From Ignavibacteriales bacterium (GTDB lineage: Bacteria; Bacteroidota; Ignavibacteria; UBA10030), in NCBI GenBank assembly GCA_026390585.1, contig JAPLFP010000067.1:1-36907 (forward strand): a stretch of 36,907 nucleotides of DNA, given 5' to 3'. Shown piece by piece: positions 6,201-14,029 of this stretch (position 1 is its first letter; each line of letters begins with the position of its first letter). The notes beneath the pieces are model-generated. The model was not told where the DNA came from, searched no databases, and saw only the letters and a program-made list of their open reading frames with translations. Made by a program: the position numbers and the translations under genes.

Positions 6201-7247
6201 TGCGCGCCGTTTCTTGTCATCAATGATTTGACCATATACCTGGGTCTGTGAGATGCTTTTGTGTCCGAGAAGCTTTGATACCACAAAAATATCAACGCCC
6301 GAAGTAAGGGCAAGGGTGGCAAATGAGTGCCTCCCTTTATGGAACGTCAACGGCTTGTCGATACCTGCCACCTTCGCCCAATGCTTCAAATCCTTGTTGA
6401 CCCCTGAAGCGGAGGGTAACAAAAAAACAGAATTGGCCGGGATCTCACGCTGAAGGTTCGGGCTGGGCTTGGCCTTCTTCTGCTTCGCCAGAATTTGCAG
6501 AGCTTGTGCTGAGAGGGGGAATCGTTCCGGCGCTCCTGTTTTCTTCTGTGTGAATTCAAGGTATTCGCCCTTGATTTTGTCCCACGTCAAACGATCCACG
6601 TCGCTATACCGCAAGCCTGAGAAGCAACTGAAGAGGAAAGCCTGCTTCACCTGATCGTTACCGCATGGAGTCTTTGCCAACTTGCGGATTTCCTTGATTG
6701 ACAGATGCACCGGGAGAGTTTCTTTCCTCTGAACTACCGTCCCGTTTGCTGGATTGCGAGGCAGAATGTTGTCCTTTACAGCTTGGTTCAACGCTGTTTT
6801 GATTCGGGATAGATAGGTATGCGCTGAGTTTGGGCTTTTGACGTGGTTGAGTAAGTAGGATTTGAAGTTGTCCAATAGCTGAGGCGTCACGTTGCCAAAG
6901 ACGATGCCCTCGCCGGCGAAGTCAGCAAAGTGCCCAATGGCACACTCCCATGAGGCTTTCGTGTTCGGTTTGGTTCGTTCGTCTGCCTGAGTGTGGAGGT
7001 ATTTGATGAAACTCGCCTTTCGTTTATGCGTCCCGCTGAGGCCGTGTTGGTCGGCCTGAAAGTCAAGTTGTCGCTTGGCTGCAATCTCTTCTGCCTGTTT
7101 CAACGTCTCACGGTTCTGGAAGCGGTCATTCTTGTGCAGGAAAAGATTGAGCGATTCCGTCCAGCGGTTTTCTTTGTCGCGGTAGATGTCAAGGTAGAGC
7201 TGAATACGCTTGGAAGGAAGTTCGCGCTTGCGGAGTTTGACGCTCAT
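6177..7247 (-). CDS. int: Tyrosine recombinase / integrase (356 aa)
   Basis: Integrates and excises the element at the 17-bp core. Layout is that of Bacteroidota-type phage integrases: N-terminal arm-binding region (about 1-75), SAM-like core-binding domain (about 80-170), then the catalytic domain with R213 (FSGLRYSD), K235/K236, H303-x2-R306 (HKGRH), H329 (LGHKS) and the nucleophile Y338. All catalytic residues are present, so the enzyme should work. The ATG at 7247 is chosen because GGAGG lies 7 nt upstream; an upstream in-frame ATG (7307) would cover the arm repeats and has no such site. It is the first gene inside the right end. Confidence 0.93.
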   Translation of the reverse strand: MSVKLRKRELPSKRIQLYLDIYRDKENRWTESLNLFLHKNDRFQNRETLKQAEEIAAKRQLDFQADQHGLSGTHKRKASFIKYLHTQADERTKPNTKASWECAIGHFADFAGEGIVFGNVTPQLLDNFKSYLLNHVKSPNSAHTYLSRIKTALNQAVKDNILPRNPANGTVVQRKETLPVHLSIKEIRKLAKTPCGNDQVKQAFLFSCFSGLRYSDVDRLTWDKIKGEYLEFTQKKTGAPERFPLSAQALQILAKQKKAKPSPNLQREIPANSVFLLPSASGVNKDLKHWAKVAGIDKPLTFHKGRHSFATLALTSGVDIFVVSKLLGHKSISQTQVYGQIIDDKKRRAVNRLPRL

Positions 7248-7275
7248 TTTGGACCTCCAAAAGGTGTGCATTTTG

Positions 7276-7304
7276 AAGATACAAAACGTGCAACAAATAT
7301 GCAA
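7276..7304 (-). promoter_or_regulatory. Candidate sigma-70 promoter of the integrase, overlapping arm repeats
   Basis: On the minus strand TTGCAT (7304-7299), 17-nt spacer, TATCTT (7281-7276). It overlaps the right arm-type repeat (7287-7307), so integrase binding would repress its own promoter. Prediction by eye. Confidence 0.4.
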
Positions 7305-7307
7305 CAA
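7287..7307 (+). repeat. Tandem integrase arm-type repeat, right end
   Basis: Same double GTGCAACAA/ATGCAACAA unit as at 389-409, same orientation. Confidence 0.55.
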
Positions 7308-7431
7308 AATAATGATAAGTAACGGAAAAGAAGGGATAACAACCGAGGAGAAGAAACCTCAATAATGGCCTGCTATTTATGCGTTTCTCTGCCTATACTA
7401 TGCTTTTGATATGTTGATGTTTATGCTGGCT

Positions 7432-7448
7432 GAATATATGCGATAAAT
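7432..7448. repeat. Right attachment repeat (attR core)
   Basis: GAATATATGCGATAAAT, identical to the left copy at 315-331. Confidence 0.85.
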
Positions 7449-7461
7449 CAGGAACTATCAA
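7433..7461 (-). promoter_or_regulatory. Candidate host promoter spanning attR and reading into the element
   Basis: On the minus strand TTGATA (7461-7456), 17-nt spacer, TATATT (7438-7433). The -10 lies in the att core and the -35 in host DNA. In the unoccupied site the same promoter would drive udk; in the integrated state it points at the integrase. Confidence 0.5.
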
Positions 7462-7510
7462 CGTTTTACGCTATTGATAAAGAGAGCTTATTTCACGATC
7501 ATCTTGCTCG

Positions 7511-8662
7511 ATGCTCTTCGAGAACCTCTTCGACATAGTCCTTGGATTCCTTGCCGCATACTACGCTCTCGCCATTCTGGCGCTGATCGTGGGCATTCGG
7601 CGACTCCACCAATCTAGCTTTGCGGGAAAGCCCCTTGTCTCGGTGATCGTGGCGGCCCGAAATGAGCAGGCGAACATTAGTGGCCTTCTCGAGTGCCTCG
7701 TTCATCAAGATTATCCGATGTACGAGATCATCATCGTCAATGACCGTTCAACCGATAGAACAGCGGCAATTATCGGACAATTTCAGCAGCAAGACACACG
7801 AATACGCAGGATTGACATAACCTCCACCAGCCAGGAAATGCCTTCAAAGAAACACGCACTGGCTCAAGGAATCGCTGACAGCAAAGGGGAAATCCTTGTA
7901 TTCACGGACGCTGATTGCCTGCCCCCCGCCGCATGGATATCAGCGATGGTCCAAGGATTCGAGAAGAATGTTGGGCTCGTTGCTGGTTATTCCCCCTACA
8001 GCAAGAAACAAGAATCCACAGATCACAAACGATCTCCCCTCTCTTCGCTCTTGCTCACCTTCATTCAGTATGAAGAATTCAAAGGTGCGACATGGTCCGC
8101 GGGTTCCATTGGTTTGAATCGCGGATGGTTGTGCACCGGACGTTGCCTTGCGTATCGGCGAGCTGTCTACGATGAGGTTGGAGGCTTCGAGGATATCAGA
8201 CATTCCGTGAGCGGTGACGACGACCTTTTCTTGCAGATGGTCCGCCGGAAAACATCATGGCAAATGCGATATGTCACATCATCCCAAAGCCATGTTCCGA
8301 CATCCCCCCCTCGCACCTTCCGAGAGCTTGTGGAACAACGGACACGTCATTTTTCGGCCGGCAAGTACTTCTCTTTTCCCATGAAGCTGTTTTTCTTTCT
8401 TTTCCATTTGGCGAACCTGATGATTCTGCTTGCTCTTTTTGGTGGAATCGTCCTGGGACCCTCCGATGTTTCATTCTTGCCATATGTCATCAAATGCATA
8501 ATGGACTCCATGCTGTTCTTCACAGCTGCGCCTGTATTCAATGAAAAGCGATTCGGCCCTCTGTTTCTTCTCATGGAGATTCTTGTCGTCCTCTACAACA
8601 GTCTCATCGGTCCCCTTGGTTTCCTCAAAAGATTTGAATGGAAACCCGAGGCGCAATCATGA
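7511..8662 (+). CDS. GT2 glycosyltransferase, membrane-bound (383 aa)
   Basis: Processive-type family 2 transferase acting at the cytoplasmic face of the membrane. One N-terminal transmembrane helix (about 8-30), then the GT-A domain with VNDRSTD (76-82), the metal/nucleotide DAD (133-135), SGDDD (234-238) and a QxxRW-like box reading QRTRH (276-280; W replaced by H), followed by about three C-terminal helices. First gene of a six-gene operon with two paralogues (9596, 11235). The stop overlaps the next start (ATGA). No strong ribosome binding site precedes ATG 7511. The sugar donor cannot be told. Confidence 0.85.
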   Translation: MLFENLFDIVLGFLAAYYALAILALIVGIRRLHQSSFAGKPLVSVIVAARNEQANISGLLECLVHQDYPMYEIIIVNDRSTDRTAAIIGQFQQQDTRIRRIDITSTSQEMPSKKHALAQGIADSKGEILVFTDADCLPPAAWISAMVQGFEKNVGLVAGYSPYSKKQESTDHKRSPLSSLLLTFIQYEEFKGATWSAGSIGLNRGWLCTGRCLAYRRAVYDEVGGFEDIRHSVSGDDDLFLQMVRRKTSWQMRYVTSSQSHVPTSPPRTFRELVEQRTRHFSAGKYFSFPMKLFFFLFHLANLMILLALFGGIVLGPSDVSFLPYVIKCIMDSMLFFTAAPVFNEKRFGPLFLLMEILVVLYNSLIGPLGFLKRFEWKPEAQS

Positions 8663-9603
8663 AGGAGAAGGACGATCGAACCAAGAGAAGAAAGAGCATC
8701 ATCAAGCTTTTGTTGCAGGGGCTCTTCGCTCTTGTTCTGCTTGTGGTGCTCTTCCAATTCGTAAGTTTCGCCGATGTGACGCAGGCGCTCCTCGCCGCAA
8801 AACCTGAGTATATTGTCGGAGCGGCTCTCCTCATGTTCGTGAATATCGGATTGCAGATCGTGAAGTGGAGGTACTTTGTGCGACTCGTTGATCCGACTGC
8901 GACGAACCTGGAAACCGCCGCATCGCTCTTGTTTGGCATCACTCTTGGCACCATCACACCTGGTCAAATCGGCGAATTCGGTGGTCGTGCCCTTCACCAC
9001 ACTTCGATATCTGCAGGGACTCTCATTGGTTTGACGTTGGTCGACAAAGTGCAAATGATGTGCATCATGGGGATTTCAGGGGTAGCGAGTTTCGTTATTC
9101 TGTTTCAGTGCGGACCAATCGTCGGAACGACATCAATCGTCGTTTTCGCTTTCCTTTTCCTCTTCATCTTCTTCAAGCTCAACGCTCTTCAACGTGTCAC
9201 GCTGAGATTCAAGTTTGGCTTCTTTGAACGTCGCTCCATCCAGGACCTGCTTTCCGCAGTAAGCATGTTTCAATTGCGGGACCTGATTGCGTCCTTTGGT
9301 CTGTCGGTCGGATTCTACATGATCATTTACCTGCAAATGTTTCTCTTGCTCAATGCCTTCTCCCCGGTTCATGCGGCAGACGCGTATCTTGGCTTTGCAG
9401 CCATGATGTTCCTGAAATCCCTGGTTCCGGTATCGCTCGGAGATCTTGGAATCCGAGAGGCAAGTTCAGTGTATTTCTACGCTCTCCGGGGAATCGCAAA
9501 CGCGACGGCTTTGAATGCGTCACTGCTCCTCTTCGTCATTAACATTCTTCTTCCTTCACTCATTGGCTTGATCTTCATACCGAGGTCACGATCAAATGGG
9601 TGA
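8659..9603 (+). CDS. Flippase-like / LPG-synthase-type transmembrane protein (314 aa)
   Basis: Polytopic inner-membrane protein of the YbhN/AglD-like family (lysylphosphatidylglycerol synthase TM region), about eight helices. Family signatures are the TPGQIGEFGGRAL segment (about 110-122) and SLGDLGIREAS near the C-terminus. Members occur with glycosyltransferases and are thought to assist lipid-linked sugar transfer or translocation. The ATG at 8659 (ATGA overlap with the preceding stop) is preferred to one at 8638. Lying between two GT2 genes, it may handle the lipid carrier of their product. Confidence 0.8.
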   Translation: MKEKDDRTKRRKSIIKLLLQGLFALVLLVVLFQFVSFADVTQALLAAKPEYIVGAALLMFVNIGLQIVKWRYFVRLVDPTATNLETAASLLFGITLGTITPGQIGEFGGRALHHTSISAGTLIGLTLVDKVQMMCIMGISGVASFVILFQCGPIVGTTSIVVFAFLFLFIFFKLNALQRVTLRFKFGFFERRSIQDLLSAVSMFQLRDLIASFGLSVGFYMIIYLQMFLLLNAFSPVHAADAYLGFAAMMFLKSLVPVSLGDLGIREASSVYFYALRGIANATALNASLLLFVINILLPSLIGLIFIPRSRSNG

Positions 9604-10618
9604 ACTAGTCCTTCTTGGCTTCCTTCTGATTCTTTTGTTCTACTATTTGACATTTCTGTGGAGCATTCGGAAAGGTCTTTCATCTCTGGCTCATCGCGGT
9701 TCCGACGCAAGACCCTTTTCAAGTGTCATCCTCACGGCTCGAAATGAGGAGAAGAATATTGAACCGTGCCTTCGTGCGCTGATTGCACAAAGCTACGATC
9801 CACAGATGTTCGAGATCATCGTCGTCGACGATCATTCTCAAGACAGCACTGTTTCGCGTTCAACCCGACTGGCTGAATCGGTTGACATTCCGAAGATCAC
9901 AGTGGTCACATTGAAGGATCAATCGGGAAAGCCTGCTGCAATAGCGCATGGGGTCTCAATCTCTAATGGAGAGATCATTCTCTGCACAGATGCCGATTGT
10001 GCTGTCCCGAAGAGGTGGATTGAATCTATGATTGGCTGCTTCGATCCTTCCGTGGCTTTTGTGGCCGGCCCTGTTCTCGAGCGTCCTTCAGGTTCCCTGC
10101 TCTCCGGGCTCGAAGCTATCGAATACCTAAGCCTGACCACAACTGCCGCCGGTCTGATCGGATTCGGCAGACCGATTATCTGTAGCGGCGCCAGCATAGC
10201 CTATCGCAAATCCGCGTTCACTTCTGTGAATGGCTATGGCGATCATTTTTCTTCGTGTGACGACGAGACCTTGATGCAAAGGATGGTTCTGCGGAGCGCC
10301 GGAAAAGTTGTTTTCAATTCAGACCCGTCTGCAGTTGTCTCAACCGAGACCCCTCCAACCGTTTTTGAATTCTGGCGTCAACGAACTCGCTGGGCGTCAA
10401 AGAAAGGTCGCTACGAGGATGCTTCAATTCTTCGGCGATTGCTCAAGGGCATGGCGGAGTACTTTGTTCTCTCTCAGGGAGCGCGACTCTTTCGTCAAGC
10501 CCTTCCGCTCGGGCAGTTTCTGATTGCAGAGCTTTTTCACGTTCCGTATATTGCAGTCGCAGGATTGATTGGGCAATTCAGTTCTCTCCGCTGGAAAGAT
10601 CGGAATCTTGATCGATGA
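9596..10618 (+). CDS. GT2 glycosyltransferase, membrane-bound (340 aa)
   Basis: Second family 2 paralogue of the operon. N-terminal helix (about 3-24), VVDDHSQD (76-83), TDAD (131-134), CDDE (221-224) and a full QRTRW box (262-266), which places it with processive synthases such as the PgaC/IcaA type. The C-terminal part has only about two hydrophobic segments. Start overlaps the flippase-like gene by 8 nt; its stop overlaps the deacetylase start by ATGA. With a deacetylase next door, an N-acetylhexosamine substrate is plausible but unproven. Confidence 0.85.
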   Translation: MGELVLLGFLLILLFYYLTFLWSIRKGLSSLAHRGSDARPFSSVILTARNEEKNIEPCLRALIAQSYDPQMFEIIVVDDHSQDSTVSRSTRLAESVDIPKITVVTLKDQSGKPAAIAHGVSISNGEIILCTDADCAVPKRWIESMIGCFDPSVAFVAGPVLERPSGSLLSGLEAIEYLSLTTTAAGLIGFGRPIICSGASIAYRKSAFTSVNGYGDHFSSCDDETLMQRMVLRSAGKVVFNSDPSAVVSTETPPTVFEFWRQRTRWASKKGRYEDASILRRLLKGMAEYFVLSQGARLFRQALPLGQFLIAELFHVPYIAVAGLIGQFSSLRWKDRNLDR

Positions 10619-11238
10619 GTTTCTTCTACCGAACCGTTGCGGCTTCCCTTTTTCCGTCAATTCTGTGGCACACGAATGCTCCGACAGTCCATTTGACATT
10701 TGATGATGGACCTCACGCGAGCGCGACTCCAAGAGTACTCGAGATTCTGAAGATCAGACATCTCAAGGCTACATTTTTTCTTTTGGGGGAGAACGTTGAC
10801 CGATATCCAGATTTGGTCCGCGAAATCAACGATCAGGGCCATTTCGTTGGCAATCATTCATTGACGCACTCAAGCCTGCTTTTGAAGCCATCGTCATGGC
10901 AATCGCGTCAGATGAAGGATACAAACGAGATTATCCAGAAGACAATCGGAAAAACGCCTGGGCTGTTCAGACCTCCCTTTGGTCATTTTGATTTGAGGAC
11001 GATCAAGACGGCATCGTCTCATGGGCTAAAGACAGTGATGTGGGATGTGGACTCAAAGGACTACTCGGCTTCTGATATCAAATCGATCATTCGCAGAGTA
11101 TGTCGTCAGACTGGCCCCGGTTCCATTGTTTTGTTTCATGACAATGACTCCACATCGGCTAGGATCCCGGAGTATCTGAATCCAATATTGGATAACCTTG
11201 AACAACGCAACCTGAGCTTCGCTCCGCTGATTTTATGA
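10615..11238 (+). CDS. Polysaccharide deacetylase, NodB family (207 aa)
   Basis: Carbohydrate esterase family 4 enzyme removing N-acetyl groups from sugars. All motifs are present: TFDDGP (28-33), HSLTH (81-85), RPPFG (119-123), the MWDVDSKDY stretch (142-150) and LFHD (173-176). It belongs to the short Bacteroidota/Chlorobiota subgroup that begins with an LFPSILW-like segment and lacks a clear signal peptide, so it may act in the cytoplasm or at the inner membrane on a lipid-linked precursor. Coupled on both sides (ATGA overlaps) to GT2 genes. Confidence 0.9.
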   Translation: MSFFYRTVAASLFPSILWHTNAPTVHLTFDDGPHASATPRVLEILKIRHLKATFFLLGENVDRYPDLVREINDQGHFVGNHSLTHSSLLLKPSSWQSRQMKDTNEIIQKTIGKTPGLFRPPFGHFDLRTIKTASSHGLKTVMWDVDSKDYSASDIKSIIRRVCRQTGPGSIVLFHDNDSTSARIPEYLNPILDNLEQRNLSFAPLIL

Positions 11239-12329
11239 TGCTAGATTACCTTCTGATTTCCCTTCTCGTACTCTATCTTGTTCAGGTGGCGGTTTTCACC
11301 GCCGCCGCCAGAAGGACACGAGACGAACAGGGGAACATATCTCAACCATTTATCTCAGTGCTCATCGCAGCCCGAAACGAAGAGTCCAACCTTTCGGATT
11401 GCCTCAAATCGGTTCTCAATCAAAGCTATGATACCGAGCGATATGAGGTCATCGTCATCAATGACCACTCAACTGATGGAACGGAGTCCATTTGTCAAGA
11501 ATTTGCACTCCGCTTCCATAATTTCTCCTATGCAAACGCTCGTGAAGATAGTACATTGAGAGGAAAGACGAATGCCCTGGATCAGGGAATCGAAAAAGCC
11601 CGTGGTGAGATCATCCTCGTCACGGATGCAGACTGTTCTGTGCCGAGGACATGGGTCGAATGGACGGCGAGGCGATATTCGAATTCTGTGGGAATGGTCG
11701 GTGGAATAACGCTGCAAAAGGCAGGGAATTGGTTCGAAGGGATGCAGTCGCTCGATTGGGCTTTCCTCCTTGGACTTGCGTCCGCGACGGTTTCCCTCCG
11801 ACACCCTCTCAGCACTATTGGTAACAACCTCTCATTTCGCAAGGCCGCATACGGAGAGGTCGGAGGATATAGGAAGATTCCGTTCAGTGTCACTGAAGAC
11901 TTCATGCTCTTTCGGTCAATTGTGAAGACGAAGAACTGGGACTATCTGTGTCCGATTGATCCGAATGTCCTCGTCGTCAGTCAACCATGTTCATCATGGA
12001 AGGAACTCTTTCGTCAGAAACAGCGCTGGGGAAAAGGCGGATTAGACATGAAGCTGAGCGGTTTTTCTATCATGGCGATCGGCTTCGGCCTCAATGCGAT
12101 GATACTCCTTTCACCTGTGTTGGGAAATTCCCTTTTCGCGCTGGGAGCACTGCTCTTCAAAATGGCTGGAGATTACTCCTTCTTACGTACCGTCCTTAAG
12201 AAATTGGGTCGATTGGATCATCTCAAATACTTCTCAGCTTTTCAGGCCTACTTCTTCCTTTATGTGCTTGTGCTTCCATTCATAGTGTTTCTCGGTGGAA
12301 AGGTGGTTTGGAAAGGACGCAAGTATTGA
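11235..12329 (+). CDS. GT2 glycosyltransferase, membrane-bound (364 aa)
   Basis: Third GT2 paralogue. N-terminal helix (about 5-24), NDHSTD (76-81), TDAD (130-133), TED catalytic box (220-222) and QKQRW (261-265), followed by about three C-terminal transmembrane segments. The intact QxxRW suggests a processive or cellulose-synthase-like enzyme. Two ATG codons (11235 and 11238) are possible. It shares about the same architecture as the other two, so the cluster may have arisen by duplication, while sequence differences at the catalytic boxes suggest distinct linkages or donors. Confidence 0.85.
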   Translation: MMLDYLLISLLVLYLVQVAVFTAAARRTRDEQGNISQPFISVLIAARNEESNLSDCLKSVLNQSYDTERYEVIVINDHSTDGTESICQEFALRFHNFSYANAREDSTLRGKTNALDQGIEKARGEIILVTDADCSVPRTWVEWTARRYSNSVGMVGGITLQKAGNWFEGMQSLDWAFLLGLASATVSLRHPLSTIGNNLSFRKAAYGEVGGYRKIPFSVTEDFMLFRSIVKTKNWDYLCPIDPNVLVVSQPCSSWKELFRQKQRWGKGGLDMKLSGFSIMAIGFGLNAMILLSPVLGNSLFALGALLFKMAGDYSFLRTVLKKLGRLDHLKYFSAFQAYFFLYVLVLPFIVFLGGKVVWKGRKY

Positions 12330-13951
12330 TTGCCCCAACGAATAGCTACTGGTTACTCCCCTTTTTCCTTTACGCGGAAACCCACTACCGTTTTCGCTAC
12401 TTCCTTAGCTTTCTGAAGAAAGACGAACCAGAGGTCATCGCCGACCTACCACATCGAGTTGAGCCGGGACACTCCCTGCCGGTTCTGATCCTGGCAAAAG
12501 ATGCTCACACTTATCCGTGTGTCCTAAGACAGATTACCCTAGAGCTCCGCCAGCATAACAACGTCGTGCAAAGATTCGATCTCCTCAAGCAACCTATTGT
12601 GCTCAACCAGAAGTTGTTTTCACACATCTTCCAGATTGATCGTTCTGAACTTACGGGATGGTTGGATGTCGACGTATCATTCACGTTAGAAGCGCATGGA
12701 GAAACATCCACCTACCACAATGACAATCACAAGACATCGTCACGTCGTCCACTGAGTGTGTTTCTTTCTCCGCATCCACTCCCTCGTTTTCCGTGCCTCC
12801 ATGTTGGGGATCCTCACACACATTCGTCGTATACTGAAGACCAAGTCGAGTTTGGCAGCCCGATCAATGCGAGTCGAGATCTGAGTCGGGCGATGGGCTT
12901 ATCCTTCTTCTGCGTCACAGACCATTCATATGACCTTGACGACAAGCTTGACTCATTTCTGGACAACGACCCATCACTTCCTAAATGGGTTTCTTTCCAG
13001 AATGAGGTGGATTCGCTCAACAGTAACACTGAGGATTTTGCCATTGTCCGCGGCGAAGAAGTCACATGCGAGAACGATGCCGGGAAAAACGTGCACTTCC
13101 TCGTCTTTGGACAAAAAGAGTTCATTCGAGGATCCGGCGATGGAGCCGAACAATGGCTGCGCAAAAAATCAGAACACACCATCGTCGAAGTCCTCAGAGC
13201 CAAATCGACTGGCGCAACTGCATTTGCAGCACATGCTCAGGAACCCGTACCGTTTCTTCAGCGACTTCTTCTCGGCCGTGGTGTCTGGTCATTTCGAGAT
13301 TTGCAGAATGAAGGATTGGCGGGCTTGCAGATCGTTAACGGGAAGCTCGACGTTGGGTTTGAGCAGAGTTATCATATGTGGGCCCGCTTGCTCTTGAGCG
13401 GAATCAGGGCGTGCGCCATCGCGGGGAATGATGCACACGGCAATTTCAACCGATACCGTCAGATCGGGATTCCTTTCCTAAGCATCCGGGAACAGCACCA
13501 TCAGCTATTCGGAAAATGGCGAACCGGAATCTTCATCGAGGGTGCGCTTTCCGAGAAATCAGTCCTGCTCGCTTTGGCGCAAGGCCGCACGATCATGACA
13601 GATGGACCCGTGGTTCAGATGTCGGCGATGAGTTCAGACGGTCAGATCATAGGAATCGGCGGAACAATCCGCGCGGACTCGATTCGTCTCAGTATTGATA
13701 TTCTTTCCAGCGAAGAGTTTGGCGAGATAGACGCAGTGCGAGTCATCGTCGGGAAGGTTGGTACCACGACAGAACAAACGGCGTTTCGATTCGAGGGAAA
13801 TCAGAGCTTCAGCCTGCAGAAGGATTTCTTATTGGATCGCATTTCTGCCACTTACGTGCGAGTCGAGGTCACCACCTCGGATTCGGGGAATTGCGATGGC
13901 GAGCAGCACTTTTGTTTTACAAATCCTATATGGATTGATGCGAACGTATAG
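12326..13951 (+). CDS. PHP-domain metal-dependent hydrolase with novel N-terminal domain (541 aa)
   Basis: A PHP-type trinuclear-metal phosphoesterase core: HTH in GDPHTHSSYTED (near 164-166), TDH (198-200), RGEEVTCEN, AAHAQEP and AGNDAHG in family order. About 155 N-terminal residues and about 110 C-terminal residues (beta-rich, Ig-like) have no family I recognise. TTG 12326 is chosen: AAGGA lies 8 nt upstream and the codon overlaps the TGA of the GT2 gene (TTGA); TTG 12308 is less well placed. Last gene of the glycan operon. It may cleave a phosphate from a lipid- or sugar-phosphate intermediate; substrate unknown. Confidence 0.8.
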   Translation: MIAPTNSYWLLPFFLYAETHYRFRYFLSFLKKDEPEVIADLPHRVEPGHSLPVLILAKDAHTYPCVLRQITLELRQHNNVVQRFDLLKQPIVLNQKLFSHIFQIDRSELTGWLDVDVSFTLEAHGETSTYHNDNHKTSSRRPLSVFLSPHPLPRFPCLHVGDPHTHSSYTEDQVEFGSPINASRDLSRAMGLSFFCVTDHSYDLDDKLDSFLDNDPSLPKWVSFQNEVDSLNSNTEDFAIVRGEEVTCENDAGKNVHFLVFGQKEFIRGSGDGAEQWLRKKSEHTIVEVLRAKSTGATAFAAHAQEPVPFLQRLLLGRGVWSFRDLQNEGLAGLQIVNGKLDVGFEQSYHMWARLLLSGIRACAIAGNDAHGNFNRYRQIGIPFLSIREQHHQLFGKWRTGIFIEGALSEKSVLLALAQGRTIMTDGPVVQMSAMSSDGQIIGIGGTIRADSIRLSIDILSSEEFGEIDAVRVIVGKVGTTTEQTAFRFEGNQSFSLQKDFLLDRISATYVRVEVTTSDSGNCDGEQHFCFTNPIWIDANV

Positions 13952-13972
13952 TCCTACGGTTCTCTTCTTGAA

Positions 13973-14007
13973 AACACGAACGCCCTCTTGAAGAGGGCGT
14001 TCGTGTT
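13973..14007. terminator. Bidirectional terminator between convergent operons
   Basis: Perfect 15-bp inverted repeat (13973-13987/13993-14007; AACACGAACGCCCTC and its complement) with a 5-nt loop. On the minus strand it is followed by TTTTC, serving the AAA+ gene that ends at 14030. On the plus strand the A/T-rich AACA base also ends the glycan operon. Confidence 0.85.
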
Positions 14008-14029
14008 CATAATCTCTTGGGCGGAGTCT

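Larger units (their letters stand above)
315..7448. mobile_element. Integrative element of ~7.1 kb, P4-satellite-like gene set
   Basis: The segment is flanked by the identical 17-mer GAATATATGCGATAAAT at 315-331 and 7432-7448, and its integrase gene lies just inside the right repeat, the usual layout of tyrosine-recombinase elements. Contents: integrase, HTH_17 protein, D5-type helicase (broken), VRR-NUC nuclease, small unknown proteins, and two cargo-like genes next to the integrase. No capsid, terminase, relaxase or coupling protein is visible, so it probably depends on a helper or is decaying. It sits in the intergenic space between udk and a divergent glycosyltransferase operon, not in a tRNA gene. 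Confidence 0.85.

Noticed and set aside
7320-7431. tRNA gene or tRNA fragment at the right end of the element
   Set aside because: No cloverleaf or CCA-type 3' end is visible near either 17-bp repeat.
12814-13203. Long antisense ORF inside the PHP gene
   Set aside because: Ser-rich complement of the real coding frame, no ribosome binding site.
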